Source: Candidatus Poribacteria bacterium (GTDB taxonomy: Bacteria > Poribacteria > WGA-4E > WGA-3G). From it: 64,000 nucleotides of DNA. The stretch covers positions 62,001 through 126,000 of the forward strand of contig VXMD01000020.1 of the NCBI GenBank assembly GCA_009841255.1, in the 5' to 3' direction. Shown piece by piece: positions 50,599-59,515 of this stretch. Each line of letters begins with the position of its first letter. Positions within the stretch are counted from its first letter, which is position 1. Both the position numbers and the translations under genes were made by a program. A model generated the notes under the pieces. That model did not search any database. It saw nothing but the letters and a program-made list of their open reading frames with translations, and had not been told where the DNA came from.

Positions 50599-52485
50599 CT
50601 AATTTTTCGCGGAAGTGTCCCGTCTCATTTCAATCAGATGGGCACCTTCAAGACCTGAACGGACGTCTTCATCATAACTCGTCACGACGACTTGATGTTC
50701 TTCAGCGAGCTGAAGGATAAAGTCTACCATCAACGCCTTTCGCTCTTCATCTAAGTGGAGTGTCGGATCATCGAACACAAAGAAACCGGGATTGCCTAAT
50801 ACCTTGGCAAGAGCAACTTTGAAGCAGAGGTAGAGGAACATTTTCTCACTGCCGCTAAGTAACATTAGACTTCGATCGACACCATCTATCGTAAGTGAAG
50901 GGAGTAAGTGCTGGCGTTGGAGATCGACACGGGTTTGTCCCCCGCTCCCGCGAGAAACAGAAAAGAGTTCCATCTTTTCAAGCCAGTGGTGTAACTCCTC
51001 TTCAGCGGGTTTGAGAATCTGGCGTTGGAGGGTTTCGATGGTTTTGTCGACGCCTGCACAAGCGAGCTCTAAACTCAGAAGCGTCTTTTCAACCTTGGTG
51101 GCGTCTCTGTTAACCCGTTGGAGTGCTCCAAGTCTATCTAAACGGACAGCCTCTTGCTGTTTAAGTTGGTCCAGACGTTTTCGTTCTTGATCAATTTGGG
51201 TTTTCAACTTCGGTTTGTCCAATCCTACGGGTGTTTCAGATGGCAACTTTCCCCCGTTCTGGATTCCGCTCTTCGTTAATCGGGACATCAGATCGTTGAG
51301 TTCCCTCCGAACCCCCTCAATTTCGCCAACGTGTTGTTCAAACCGTGTTAAACGTCCCCGCAAAGTTTGAAGTCGTTGTTCAAGTGCCTGCCGATTCTTT
51401 AAATTCTCTGTTTCTGTCTCCAGTGATTGCTTGAGAGTCCCCAATTGGGTGCAACGTTGCGATTTTTCAGTTTCCTTTTCGCCAATAATCTGTTGAACGA
51501 GCTCGCGCTCCACCTCTTGATAACAGGTCGGACAGTGTTGTTCATCGCTCTCAATCAGGGTGCGTAAGGTGTTACAGACATTTGTTAATGCCGCAATCTG
51601 CGACTCAAGGCTCCCAATCTGTTGTAGAAGTGCTTCCCGTTTCGTCTCCAATCCAGCGGCTTCTTGGATACTATTTTCGATTTTAACCACCATTTCCCGC
51701 AACTGATCAATGTCCTTGAATCCGCGTGATGCCTCCCGCTGCTCATGTGTGAGCGTGTCCAAACGTTTCTGCAAGCGTTCCTGATGCTGTAGCCATTCTG
51801 CGATTAATGCGGCATCCCCTGTTTCAGCACCGTAAGCGGCTTCTAAACCCTTCAACCTTTCTTCAAGTCGTTTGATTTCGGCTTGATCCACATTCTGTGC
51901 ATTGAACCGCAAACTGTTTTGATGTGCGCGAATTCTTCCTTGCTCACGTTTCGCGATCCGGCGTGTGTCAATGAACCGCTCTCGCACTTCGATGAGCCTG
52001 TCAATACCGAGGAGTGTATGGAGAATATCGCGCCGACTCGTTGACTGACGGGCAAGGAACTCAAAAATTTCGCCCTCGCGGAGGAACGTGGTGAGGGCAA
52101 GCTGCTCGTGCATAATACCAAATCGCTCTTGTAATAACGTTTCCGTCACCCGAACACGCTTCTCATCAAAGACGATCTGCCACGCGCCGTTTTTTTCTGA
52201 ACGGAGTTGGATGCGTTTTCCCGTCGCTCGGTAGAGCAGATAGCGCTCACCCTCCGAGATGAATTGGAGACCCGCTGTGCCGCTATAGGCTTTCGCATTT
52301 TTTATCGCCGAGGCATCCACGCGTGGAACAATCGGTTTTCCGGTTAATGTAAAAAAGATTGCATTGACGAGCGTGCTTTTCCCACTGAAGTTAGGACCGA
52401 AAATGAGATTGATGCCGTCGTGAAGCTCAAAATCGCGCTGTTCAAAACAACCGAAAGTCTTAAGGCGGATCCGTTCTAACTGCAT
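50599..52485 (-). CDS. Compact Rad50/SbcC-like SMC-type ATPase with zinc hook
   Basis: I start at the ATG at 52485, one nt after the stop of the small upstream gene. The 628-residue ATPase has Walker A GPNFSGKST at 30-38, coiled coils of about 200-310 and 325-490 flanking the zinc hook CPTC at 318-321, the signature LLSGSEKMF at 542-550 and Walker B FFVFDDPTLHLD at 568-579. It is about half the length of Rad50 or SbcC because the coiled coil is short. The residue after the Walker B Asp is D573, where Rad50 has the catalytic Glu. Rad50-type ATPases work with an Mre11/SbcD nuclease; none is next to it. Confidence 0.85.
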   Translation of the reverse strand: MQLERIRLKTFGCFEQRDFELHDGINLIFGPNFSGKSTLVNAIFFTLTGKPIVPRVDASAIKNAKAYSGTAGLQFISEGERYLLYRATGKRIQLRSEKNGAWQIVFDEKRVRVTETLLQERFGIMHEQLALTTFLREGEIFEFLARQSTSRRDILHTLLGIDRLIEVRERFIDTRRIAKREQGRIRAHQNSLRFNAQNVDQAEIKRLEERLKGLEAAYGAETGDAALIAEWLQHQERLQKRLDTLTHEQREASRGFKDIDQLREMVVKIENSIQEAAGLETKREALLQQIGSLESQIAALTNVCNTLRTLIESDEQHCPTCYQEVERELVQQIIGEKETEKSQRCTQLGTLKQSLETETENLKNRQALEQRLQTLRGRLTRFEQHVGEIEGVRRELNDLMSRLTKSGIQNGGKLPSETPVGLDKPKLKTQIDQERKRLDQLKQQEAVRLDRLGALQRVNRDATKVEKTLLSLELACAGVDKTIETLQRQILKPAEEELHHWLEKMELFSVSRGSGGQTRVDLQRQHLLPSLTIDGVDRSLMLLSGSEKMFLYLCFKVALAKVLGNPGFFVFDDPTLHLDEERKALMVDFILQLAEEHQVVVTSYDEDVRSGLEGAHLIEMRRDTSAKN

Positions 52486-52486
52486 A

Positions 52487-52693
52487 TCAGTCGTCTCTCT
52501 TTTGGTGGATGAGATCGTAAAGCATTTGGGCTCGGACTTTCTCACGCCCATTGGTCAACGTCAGTTCAAATGCACGCACAATCGCTTCAAGTTCAGCGGG
52601 ACCGAGGCTTCTATACTTCTCATCCCGCTGAATCAGTGCCTCGATTTCTTTTCTGTAAATATGTTGCGTTTCCTTTTCAAGTGAAATGTCCAT
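52487..52693 (-). CDS. 68-residue protein coupled to the Rad50-like ATPase
   Basis: A small, charged, mainly helical protein (ISLEKETQHIYRKEIEALIQ ... YDLIHQKRDD). The TGA stop at 52487 and the ATG at 52485 of the ATPase gene are one nt apart, so the two are translated together. It follows a dispersed repeat whose TAAAAT box is 12 nt before its ATG. I recognise no family. A role as a regulatory or bridging subunit of the ATPase is inference. Confidence 0.6.
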   Translation of the reverse strand: MDISLEKETQHIYRKEIEALIQRDEKYRSLGPAELEAIVRAFELTLTNGREKVRAQMLYDLIHQKRDD

Positions 52694-52845
52694 TTTTATT
52701 TTTTAATTTTACCTTGCGGAGTAATGAAGTGCGTTTTGACTTTGAGGTGCGTCCCTCAAATCCGTCCCCCTTGCGCAAGCCTATAGAGGCTTGCGGAACA
52801 ATGTTACGGACTACGGGTTTGGTTCTAACGAAAACCTCGAAATCG
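52694..52845 (-). repeat. Dispersed repeat copy before the Rad50-like operon
   Basis: On the minus strand: AAACCCGTAGTCCGTAACAT, a GCAAGCC...GGCTTGCGC hairpin, GACGGATTTGAGGGACGCAC and CTCCGCAAGGTAAAATTAAA. It is closest to copy E at 20657. Confidence 0.75.
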
Positions 52846-52919
52846 GTGCGGTTACAAACCACACCCACAAAGACTGGAAACCCTCTTAACTGACAACTGA
52901 GAACTGAAAACTATTCTTA

Positions 52920-54116
52920 TCAGATTTTTGCTTTGATCTGCATGAGACGTTCAACGGCTTCGGCGAGGATGTCATCCGCCATACTAAACATAAACCGAAA
53001 TTTCGTCCTGCCGAGGTGTGGACGACTGTAGAAGCTCGAGCCCGGTACGCCGCCGACTCCGATTTCTTTCACCAACCAGTGGGCAAAGGCTGTATCGTCA
53101 GGAAACCCAAAATCGGTGATGTCCGTCATGATGTAATACGCACCCTCCGGCTGGTGGCAAAGGAACCCGGCTTTCGTGAGGTTCTCAACGAGATACTTAC
53201 GATTCTTGTCATACTTCGCAATTAATTGTTGATGGTAACTCGGCGGCAAATTCAGGGCAACGACGCCAGCACGTTGAAGCGGATGCGGTGCCCCGACTGT
53301 CAGGAAGTCATGCATCTTGCGGATGGCATCCGTCAACGTCTCCGGGGCAATGACGTAACCTAACCGCCACCCTGTCATGGAATATGCCTTACTCAATCCC
53401 GATACGGTAATCGTCCGATCCCGCATTTGCGGGAGTGAACCGATACTGAGATGGGATTTATCATCATAGATCATGTGCTCGTAGATTTCATCGGTGATCG
53501 CAAGGCAGTCGTATTCACAGCAAAGGTCGGCGATCTCTTGAAGCTCGTCCTGTGTGAAAACCTTACCGAGTGGATTATTCGGCGTGTTTATGACGATCGC
53601 TTTTGTGTTGGCGGAAAAGGCATCTCGGAGTTCGGTTGGGTCGTAGGTAAAATGGATAGTGCCGTCAGAGGTTGGTGTTTCTTGTAATGCTACATAGACG
53701 GGTTTCGCACCAGAGATGATGGTATCCGGTCCGTAGTTCTCATAAAAAGGTTCAAAGATAATAATTTCGTCGTCAGGATTGATGATTGCGAGAAGCGAGG
53801 AGAGCATGCCTTCCGTTGAACCGCAGGTGACGGTCACATTCCTGTCCGGATCGGTGGGAATACAGTTAAAGGTGGTCATTTTACGAGCGATCGCCTCACG
53901 AAACACGGGTGCGCCCCACGTGATGCTGTATTGATTATATCCTTCTTGGATCGCTTCAATTGCGGCGGCTTTGACTTCTGGAGGGGGTTGATACGCTGGC
54001 GTGCCTTGGGAGAGGTTGATGGCATCATGGCGCAGACAGAGTTGCGTCATACCGCGGATGACGGATTCGGTGAAACGGGTAGATTTGTCTGAAAGCTTAG
54101 ATTGAACAGTCAACAC
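52920..54116 (-). CDS. PLP-dependent aminotransferase class I/II
   Basis: A 398-residue aminotransferase of the aspartate aminotransferase fold. Marks of the family are INLSQGTPAYQPPPEV near residue 35, the NTPNNPLGKVFTQDEL segment, DEIYEHMIYD, and the PLP lysine in SGLSKAYSMTGWRLGY. Relatives include kynurenine and methionine aminotransferases; the substrate is unknown. Its start is directly after the stop of the O-methyltransferase gene, so the two form an operon. Confidence 0.92.
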   Translation of the reverse strand: MLTVQSKLSDKSTRFTESVIRGMTQLCLRHDAINLSQGTPAYQPPPEVKAAAIEAIQEGYNQYSITWGAPVFREAIARKMTTFNCIPTDPDRNVTVTCGSTEGMLSSLLAIINPDDEIIIFEPFYENYGPDTIISGAKPVYVALQETPTSDGTIHFTYDPTELRDAFSANTKAIVINTPNNPLGKVFTQDELQEIADLCCEYDCLAITDEIYEHMIYDDKSHLSIGSLPQMRDRTITVSGLSKAYSMTGWRLGYVIAPETLTDAIRKMHDFLTVGAPHPLQRAGVVALNLPPSYHQQLIAKYDKNRKYLVENLTKAGFLCHQPEGAYYIMTDITDFGFPDDTAFAHWLVKEIGVGGVPGSSFYSRPHLGRTKFRFMFSMADDILAEAVERLMQIKAKI

Positions 54117-54668
54117 CTATGCCTCGGTTTTGTAACTCAAAATGATGCCGTCATCCAAGGGAATATCAACAGAGTGTAGGAACGGTGTGTTAAAAACGAA
54201 TTCGATATAGTCGGGCATTTCATCGCGCATTGTCACTGTGTCATCAGCGACAATAAGACCACCGAGACGGATCTTCGAGAACGCCAATTCGAGATAGCGA
54301 CGATACTCATTTTTCTCTGCGTCAAAGAATACAAGGTCGAAGGTCGTGTCGCATTTCGATATCTCATCAAGCGCATTTCCGATGCGGACTTCGACGATAC
54401 CGTCCAACCCGACTTCCTGAAGATGCATCTGTGCTTCTTCTGCCCGTTTCGGATCAAACTCAAGGGTAATGAGTCTACCTCCTGTCTCCTGCAGTGCGGC
54501 AGCGAGCCAGATTGTGGAATAGCCGTTGCTCGTTCCGACCTCGAGCACATTCCGCGCCTGGATGGAACGGATGAGGATAGAGAGGAATTGTCCATTTTCC
54601 GGCGCGATATTGGTATACTGTTTTGCTGTTTTCTCGAGACGTTTTAAGATGGATTCGTAATGTTCCAT
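54117..54668 (-). CDS. Class I SAM-dependent O-methyltransferase (CCoAOMT-like)
   Basis: I start at the ATG at 54668; a TTG at 54713 would add 15 residues. The 183-residue product has NVLEVGTSNGYSTIWLA (motif I), LEFDPKRAEEA, FDLVFFDAEKNEYRRY and IRLGGLIVADD. This is the layout of caffeoyl-CoA-type O-methyltransferases, including the DxxK-type metal site DAEKNEY. They methylate catechols or related hydroxyls with a divalent metal. It is directly followed by an aminotransferase gene, so both may act on one aromatic or amino-acid product. Confidence 0.87.
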   Translation of the reverse strand: MEHYESILKRLEKTAKQYTNIAPENGQFLSILIRSIQARNVLEVGTSNGYSTIWLAAALQETGGRLITLEFDPKRAEEAQMHLQEVGLDGIVEVRIGNALDEISKCDTTFDLVFFDAEKNEYRRYLELAFSKIRLGGLIVADDTVTMRDEMPDYIEFVFNTPFLHSVDIPLDDGIILSYKTEA

Positions 54669-54733
54669 AGTGTCCGGGTCTTGTGGGCTTTCTGATAAAG
54701 AAGGAGGCGACAAAAATTGCCGCCTCGTTTCTG

Positions 54734-55516
54734 TTAGCGAAGTTTCTTAATTTTGCCCCAAGATGTGGCGAGTTTATCTTTTGGATTGACAGCCAAAAAT
54801 TCCTCAGCCCCCATCTCCATGCTCTGCTCCATTTCGTCATCAGAGAGGACGCGATTCCAGAGTCGGACTTCGTCCACCATACCGGGCCATGCTTCACCGG
54901 CCCATGTGCCGATCTGAATTTGGCTTGTCGCACCTGCGGGTGCGACAGGATTGTTAGAATCCTGATCGTGCGTGACTTTGCCGTTGACGTAAATCTTGAC
55001 TTTGCCTTTGTTGTCGCTCGTATGGGTATAGGAGAGATAATACCATTTACCGGTATCAAGACCCGTTTTGTTATCGTTGATGTCCAAGAACCCGCCACCG
55101 GCACCGTTCGTCCAGACTTTGATGCCATTTCCGGGGTTCATTCCATAACCGAATCCGATGTGCCTTCCACCGCCACCCATGCGGGTGCCAAAAACGATAG
55201 CGTGCGCACTTGGCAGTCGGTCAAGATTAATCCATGCGGCTTGTGTGATTTCGTCTTCAATGTGGAAAGCTGCATCATCCTCAACAGCAACGAAATCGCT
55301 GGACGCACTGAATTGAAGTGCCTTTCCGAATTTACCGTCAACCCATTTGGGGCCGCCGTTAAGTTCACCCGCAAAGCCGTTTTCTGAGAAGTCCTCAACC
55401 TTATTCCCCTTACCTTCATCGAGGGGCATGTACAGGACGAGTCCTTCCATTAAATCGGCAGCGGCATACGTGCTGCAAACCAATGCAATGACTAAGACAA
55501 TAAACAGTTGTTTCAC
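54734..55516 (-). CDS. Secreted LamG-domain protein
   Basis: A 260-residue exported protein starting at the GTG at 55516 with GGAGG six nt upstream. The signal peptide is about 1-20. Residues 28-225 are a concanavalin A-like LamG domain (LVLYMPLDEGKG ... KIYVNGKV ... MVDEVRLWNRVLSDDEM), common in secreted proteins of this kind of bacterium. A short basic tail follows. It is probably a carbohydrate-binding or adhesion protein. A strong promoter lies at 55551-55579. Confidence 0.85.
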   Translation of the reverse strand: MKQLFIVLVIALVCSTYAAADLMEGLVLYMPLDEGKGNKVEDFSENGFAGELNGGPKWVDGKFGKALQFSASSDFVAVEDDAAFHIEDEITQAAWINLDRLPSAHAIVFGTRMGGGGRHIGFGYGMNPGNGIKVWTNGAGGGFLDINDNKTGLDTGKWYYLSYTHTSDNKGKVKIYVNGKVTHDQDSNNPVAPAGATSQIQIGTWAGEAWPGMVDEVRLWNRVLSDDEMEQSMEMGAEEFLAVNPKDKLATSWGKIKKLR

Positions 55517-55550
55517 GTGTTACCTCCATAATAAATAGTTATACTTAACA

Positions 55551-55579
55551 ATGATACCACAAATCGAGGCATCTGTCAA
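55551..55579 (-). promoter_or_regulatory. Sigma70-like promoter for the LamG gene
   Basis: On the minus strand TTGACA (55574-55579), 17 nt, TATCAT (55551-55556). The GTG start is about 28 nt downstream of the expected transcription start. Confidence 0.65.
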
Positions 55580-55589
55580 GGAGGCTTCG

Positions 55590-56426
55590 TTATTGGGACA
55601 ACTGCCAGCTTCTGCCGGGTAGGTCGGTGCGGAACACCTCTACATTTCCCCTGTCCGCCATCGTGACGTAACAGGTGCACCCGTCTGAACCGCCGAAAGC
55701 GATGTTAGTGCAAAGCTTACCCGTTAACTCGACCTCCAATAACACCTCACCTGACGGTGAGAGTTTCGCGACGGTGCCTTTCCCGTGCCGAGTGATATAG
55801 AGATTGCCATTGATATCGCACCGCATGCCGTCCATGTTAAAGTCCGGGAACTGAATCAGGAGACGTTTGTTGCTGACCTCGCCTTCAGGGGATAGGTCAT
55901 ACGCCCAGACATTCCGTTGTGCGGATTCGTTGACATACAACACCTTTTCATCGGGACTCACTTCAATGCCGTTTGTCGTGCCCATGTCTGTTTCCAGTAG
56001 GGTTACGGCTCCATTTGTATCCACGCGCCAGATTTGTCCGGTGGACGCGCCCCAATTCGGGTCACTTGCATAGAGTATATCGTTCGCACCGATAGCGAGA
56101 TCGTTCGGTTGATTCATTGTCGGTTCGTGGGCATGGACAGTGATGTTCCGTGTGTCCATATCCACTTTGAGAACATTGTGATTCGTGTAATCAGCGATGA
56201 ACATAAAGCCTTCGCTATTGAAACGGATGCCGTTGCCGATGCTACCCGTCGGGAGTTCAACAAAAACGCTAGCTGTGCCATCGGGTGTTACCTTACCGAT
56301 GGTGTGCTGCCGTTCGTAGTTAACGGCGTATAGGTTGCCCACAGCATCGCACGCAGGTCCCTCGATCCCTGATGTAAATCCGTTAACGGGTGTAAATTCT
56401 TGACTGACAAAAAGTTCTTCGTTCAT
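55590..56426 (-). CDS. SMP-30/gluconolactonase-like propeller protein
   Basis: I start at the ATG at 56426, 7-8 nt after AAGGAA; the TTG at 56447 is weaker. The 278-residue product is a six-bladed propeller of the SMP-30/gluconolactonase family: GIEGPACDAVGNLYAVN, NGIRFNSEGFMFIAD, NQPNDLAIGANDILYASDP, TNGIEVSPDEKVLYVNES and MDGMRCDINGNLYITRHG. The E, N and D residues in these motifs match the metal-binding site of the family. It has no signal peptide. It probably hydrolyses a sugar lactone; its gene begins 17 nt after the FIST gene. Confidence 0.87.
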   Translation of the reverse strand: MNEELFVSQEFTPVNGFTSGIEGPACDAVGNLYAVNYERQHTIGKVTPDGTASVFVELPTGSIGNGIRFNSEGFMFIADYTNHNVLKVDMDTRNITVHAHEPTMNQPNDLAIGANDILYASDPNWGASTGQIWRVDTNGAVTLLETDMGTTNGIEVSPDEKVLYVNESAQRNVWAYDLSPEGEVSNKRLLIQFPDFNMDGMRCDINGNLYITRHGKGTVAKLSPSGEVLLEVELTGKLCTNIAFGGSDGCTCYVTMADRGNVEVFRTDLPGRSWQLSQ

Positions 56427-56443
56427 TGTTGGATTCCTTGAAT

Positions 56444-57616
56444 TCAATTTGCGGTGCAGAGCACAAACACACCGGTATAGGCATGTGTGAAGTTACGTCC
56501 ACCGATCGGTGCGAACTCCGAATTCCCGAAAAACCCGATAACGGGGAGTCCCGGAAATTTCTCTTGTATCACACCGATGTCATGATTTGTCGCGCCGTAT
56601 AACCCTTTACCACGCCCCAAACAGTTGAAATAGAGCCCGAATGCGGGTGGATGTTGTCGTGTTTTCTCGGCTAATTGTGTGATAATCGCCTGTATTTCTT
56701 CTGCGGCGGCACTTGGATTTCGCAGATGGAACTGCACCAATTGTCCTTCCGTTACTTCCTCGGATACAGCCAGTGCGGCGTGCTGTTCATTGATACCGAC
56801 AAGATTGCGAATCAGAAAATCACCGCGGATCGGATTTTTGTTTTCAGGATCCATTGCGATCCCGACGAAAACCGTGCCGCCTGACCGACGAATGTCGTCT
56901 TGGGTTAGCAGCTGCAATGCCGCTTTAAAGCTATCTAATGCGGGTTCACCGTCCAATTCAAAAACAACGCGTCCTTCCGCCCGTGTGACCTCACGGGGTC
57001 TACCGATGGGTTGACATCCTTGAGCAACACCGATCTCCGTGTTGAAATCACCCGTTAAAAGGATACCTGTCAGTCCGCCTTCCGTCGCTGCTTCGCCTTT
57101 CCAATGATACATCTGTGCCCCGGTTGCATCACCAGAAACGGCGGCACCCACGACAGGCAGTTCCGTCCCGTCATCACCGATATGTTTCACGAGTTCTGCT
57201 GGGTTTACAGCCCGAACATCCGGGAAGATGACGAGAAGAGAATCATCACCGAGTTGAGGCTGAATGTCTCTTTGTATCTGCTCACCCACTTCAGATGCCG
57301 TGCCTCGCGCACTAAAGGATACCGCCGAAAGTTGCTCGCTACGGATCACCATCACCGCGAGAGCCGGTTCTTCTTCAAACTCTCCTGCTGACGTCAGGAC
57401 GCTCATCCCGCTACATCCGATGAGTTCATCACAATTGGCGTTAGATTGAACCGCTTGGTACAAGTCCCCATATTCCGTTTGATAGTTGATGGTTGCAAAT
57501 ACAATGGCGAGATCGGCTTTGGCGATGCCTGCGTTCCCCATTGCCATCAGTGTTGCGCGCTCCGCGGCTTCCGAAGTTGAGAGGCTTTGCGAATGTCCCA
57601 CACCTACATGAATCAT
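56444..57616 (-). CDS. FIST-domain sensory protein
   Basis: I start at the ATG at 57616, about 5 nt after an SD-like TAGGTGA; a GTG at 57625 is possible. The 390-residue product has a FIST_N domain (about 20-220; LIGCSGMSVLTSAG, VVGAAVSGDA) and a FIST_C domain (225-370; FNCLGRGKGLYG, PVIGFFGNSEFAPIG). FIST domains bind small ligands such as amino acids and are often fused to signalling domains; this one stands alone. A promoter lies at 57642-57670. It is probably cotranscribed with the SMP-30-like gene. Confidence 0.88.
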   Translation of the reverse strand: MIHVGVGHSQSLSTSEAAERATLMAMGNAGIAKADLAIVFATINYQTEYGDLYQAVQSNANCDELIGCSGMSVLTSAGEFEEEPALAVMVIRSEQLSAVSFSARGTASEVGEQIQRDIQPQLGDDSLLVIFPDVRAVNPAELVKHIGDDGTELPVVGAAVSGDATGAQMYHWKGEAATEGGLTGILLTGDFNTEIGVAQGCQPIGRPREVTRAEGRVVFELDGEPALDSFKAALQLLTQDDIRRSGGTVFVGIAMDPENKNPIRGDFLIRNLVGINEQHAALAVSEEVTEGQLVQFHLRNPSAAAEEIQAIITQLAEKTRQHPPAFGLYFNCLGRGKGLYGATNHDIGVIQEKFPGLPVIGFFGNSEFAPIGGRNFTHAYTGVFVLCTAN

Positions 57617-57641
57617 CTGTCTCACCTACCTTTTTGCGATA

Positions 57642-57670
57642 ATAATACAGTATCCACGAGAAAAGGTCAA
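57642..57670 (-). promoter_or_regulatory. Sigma70-like promoter for the FIST gene
   Basis: On the minus strand TTGACC (57665-57670), 17 nt, TATTAT (57642-57647). The expected transcription start is about 20 nt before the ATG. Confidence 0.6.
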
Positions 57671-57825
57671 CAATTACTCTCCGAAAAAACAGTGCGTGAA
57701 AACAGAGATATATGGTATACTAATTAGTTAACAGTAATCAAAGATCGTTCCTACGGAAGCGGAAGTCGTGAGGTGGCGATGCTCCGACAGGAGCACCGAA
57801 TCATTCTGTAATAACATATTGCGCC

Positions 57826-58689
57826 ATGAAAAGCGTAAATCGGAGGAAAAGGGATTTGTCAGCCGAACTCCTTAATGGCAATCAGCTTGCGAAGCGCGTC
57901 CGGAGCCAGATCCGGCGAAGATTAAAAAAACTCACACTCACACCAGGCCTCGCTGTTGTCCAAGTCGGCGATGATCCTGCCTCAACGCTCTATATCAAAC
58001 ACAAGCAACGTGATTGTGAAAAGGTGCACTTCCACTCCGAAGTCCATCGCTTACCCGCAGACATTAGCCAAACCACCCTGATTGAACACGTTGAAGCCCT
58101 CAATGCGCGAGCGGATATCCATGGAATACTGGTGCAAATGCCACTCCCAGCGGGTATAGATAAAGAGGCAGTCATTGATAAAATTTCCCCACAGAAAGAC
58201 GCAGACGGGCTGAATCCCGTCAATTTAGGGAATCTTCTCATTAACAGAGAAGGTGTAACACCTTGTACGCCGACAGGCATTATCCGTTTGATTGAACTGA
58301 CAGGTGAACGGATTGAAGGCAAACACGCCGTCTGCATCGGTAGAAGTCCGTTGGTCGGTAAATCCGTTGGGTTGATGTTGCTGAATCGAAACGCTACTGT
58401 TACGTATTGTCATTCCCGAACGGTAGACTTACAAGCAGAGGTTCAGAAAGCAGACATCCTCATCGTCGCCATTGGCAGATCGGAGTTTGTAACTGCGGAC
58501 ATGGTGAAGCCCGGTGCTATCGTCATTGATGTCGGCATTAACCATACCAACGGACAGATGGTCGGGGATGTTAAATTTGAGGAAGTTAAAGAGGTGGCTG
58601 GATTTATTACACCAGTCCCCGGCGGTGTTGGTCCTATGACACGTGCTATGTTATTAGAAAATACTTTGAAATTAGCGATTGGAGGCTAA
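57826..58689 (+). CDS. folD: Bifunctional methylenetetrahydrofolate dehydrogenase/cyclohydrolase FolD
   Basis: A 287-residue FolD that interconverts 5,10-methylene-, methenyl- and 10-formyl-tetrahydrofolate with NADP. Visible marks are the catalytic Y56-x3-K60 (LYIKHK), the VQMPLPAGID motif, KDADGLNPVN, CTPTGIIRLI and IGRSPLVGKSVGLML of the cofactor domain, and the C-terminal PVPGGVGPMTRAML. The length fits the family (about 285). A short N-terminal basic extension (MKSVNRRKR) precedes the usual start. It overlaps in transcription with the SDR gene 3 nt downstream. Confidence 0.96.
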   Translation: MKSVNRRKRDLSAELLNGNQLAKRVRSQIRRRLKKLTLTPGLAVVQVGDDPASTLYIKHKQRDCEKVHFHSEVHRLPADISQTTLIEHVEALNARADIHGILVQMPLPAGIDKEAVIDKISPQKDADGLNPVNLGNLLINREGVTPCTPTGIIRLIELTGERIEGKHAVCIGRSPLVGKSVGLMLLNRNATVTYCHSRTVDLQAEVQKADILIVAIGRSEFVTADMVKPGAIVIDVGINHTNGQMVGDVKFEEVKEVAGFITPVPGGVGPMTRAMLLENTLKLAIGG

Positions 58690-58692
58690 AAT

Positions 58693-59457
58693 ATGGCGTT
58701 CCCAGGATTTGAATTGAAAGATAAGGTCATGTTAATCACAGGTTCAGGCAAAGGCATTGGCAGAGGCATTGCGCTGGCTGCTGCCCAGATGGGTGCGAAA
58801 GTCATCTTGAACAGTCGCACCCCCTCTGACCTTCAGGAGGTCGCGAGCGAGATTCGTGTGAACGGGGGTGAAGCGGAGTCAGTCGTGTTTGACGTTAGCG
58901 ATATGGCACAGGTTGAGACAGGGGCGCAAGCGGCACTCGATGTCTGGGGCAGAGTCGATGTTCTCGTCAATAACGCCGGAACCAACCGCCCGAAACCCGC
59001 GCTTGAATTAACAGAAGAGGATTGGGACGCGATCTACGATCTGAATCTTAAAGGACTGTTCTTCCTAACACAGACACTCGTGAAGCCGATGATCGAGCGG
59101 GAGAGTGGGAAGATTATCAATATTTCTTCGACGATGGGCTTGGTAGGTGGCCCCTTGCGGACTGCTTATTCCGGGAGCAAAGGCGGTGTCGTGCTGTTAA
59201 CGAAAGGACTCGCCGTTGAATGGGCACCGCATAACGTTACAGTGAACGCCGTGGCACCTGCATTTACACGGACGCCGCTTGCGGATGTCCTGCTACAGCG
59301 CAAGGAATTTTATGAAGATGTTGTCCGCCGTATTCCGATGGGACGTGTCGGTGAGGTGGACGAGGTCGTTGGCGCAGTGCTGTTTTTAGCATCAGATGCG
59401 GCGAATTGGGTGACGGGACAAACGATCGCTGTTGATGGTGGTTGGGTGGCTTGGTAG
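58693..59457 (+). CDS. Short-chain dehydrogenase/reductase, gluconate-dehydrogenase-like
   Basis: A 254-residue classical SDR: ITGSGKGIGRGIAL at the cofactor site, NNAGTN, ISSTMG with the catalytic serine, and AYSGSKGG with Y-x-x-x-K. IAVDGGWVAW ends the protein. The arrangement resembles gluconate 5-dehydrogenases, but the substrate is not proven. The SD GGAGG lies in the last codons of folD, so the two genes are cotranscribed although they share no known pathway. Confidence 0.87.
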   Translation: MAFPGFELKDKVMLITGSGKGIGRGIALAAAQMGAKVILNSRTPSDLQEVASEIRVNGGEAESVVFDVSDMAQVETGAQAALDVWGRVDVLVNNAGTNRPKPALELTEEDWDAIYDLNLKGLFFLTQTLVKPMIERESGKIINISSTMGLVGGPLRTAYSGSKGGVVLLTKGLAVEWAPHNVTVNAVAPAFTRTPLADVLLQRKEFYEDVVRRIPMGRVGEVDEVVGAVLFLASDAANWVTGQTIAVDGGWVAW

Positions 59458-59468
59458 TTTCCTACGAT

Positions 59469-59502
59469 GCCCGGTGCGGTTGGGAAACCGCACCTACCGG
59501 GC
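59469..59502. terminator. Convergent GGTGCGGTT/AACCGCACC hairpin
   Basis: A perfect 9-bp stem (59473-59481 with 59486-59494) plus flanking CCCGG/CCGGG lies between convergent SDR and Gfo/Idh/MocA genes. It belongs to the same palindrome family as 13937 and could end transcription from both sides. Confidence 0.5.
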
Positions 59503-59515
59503 CAGAGAAAATATC

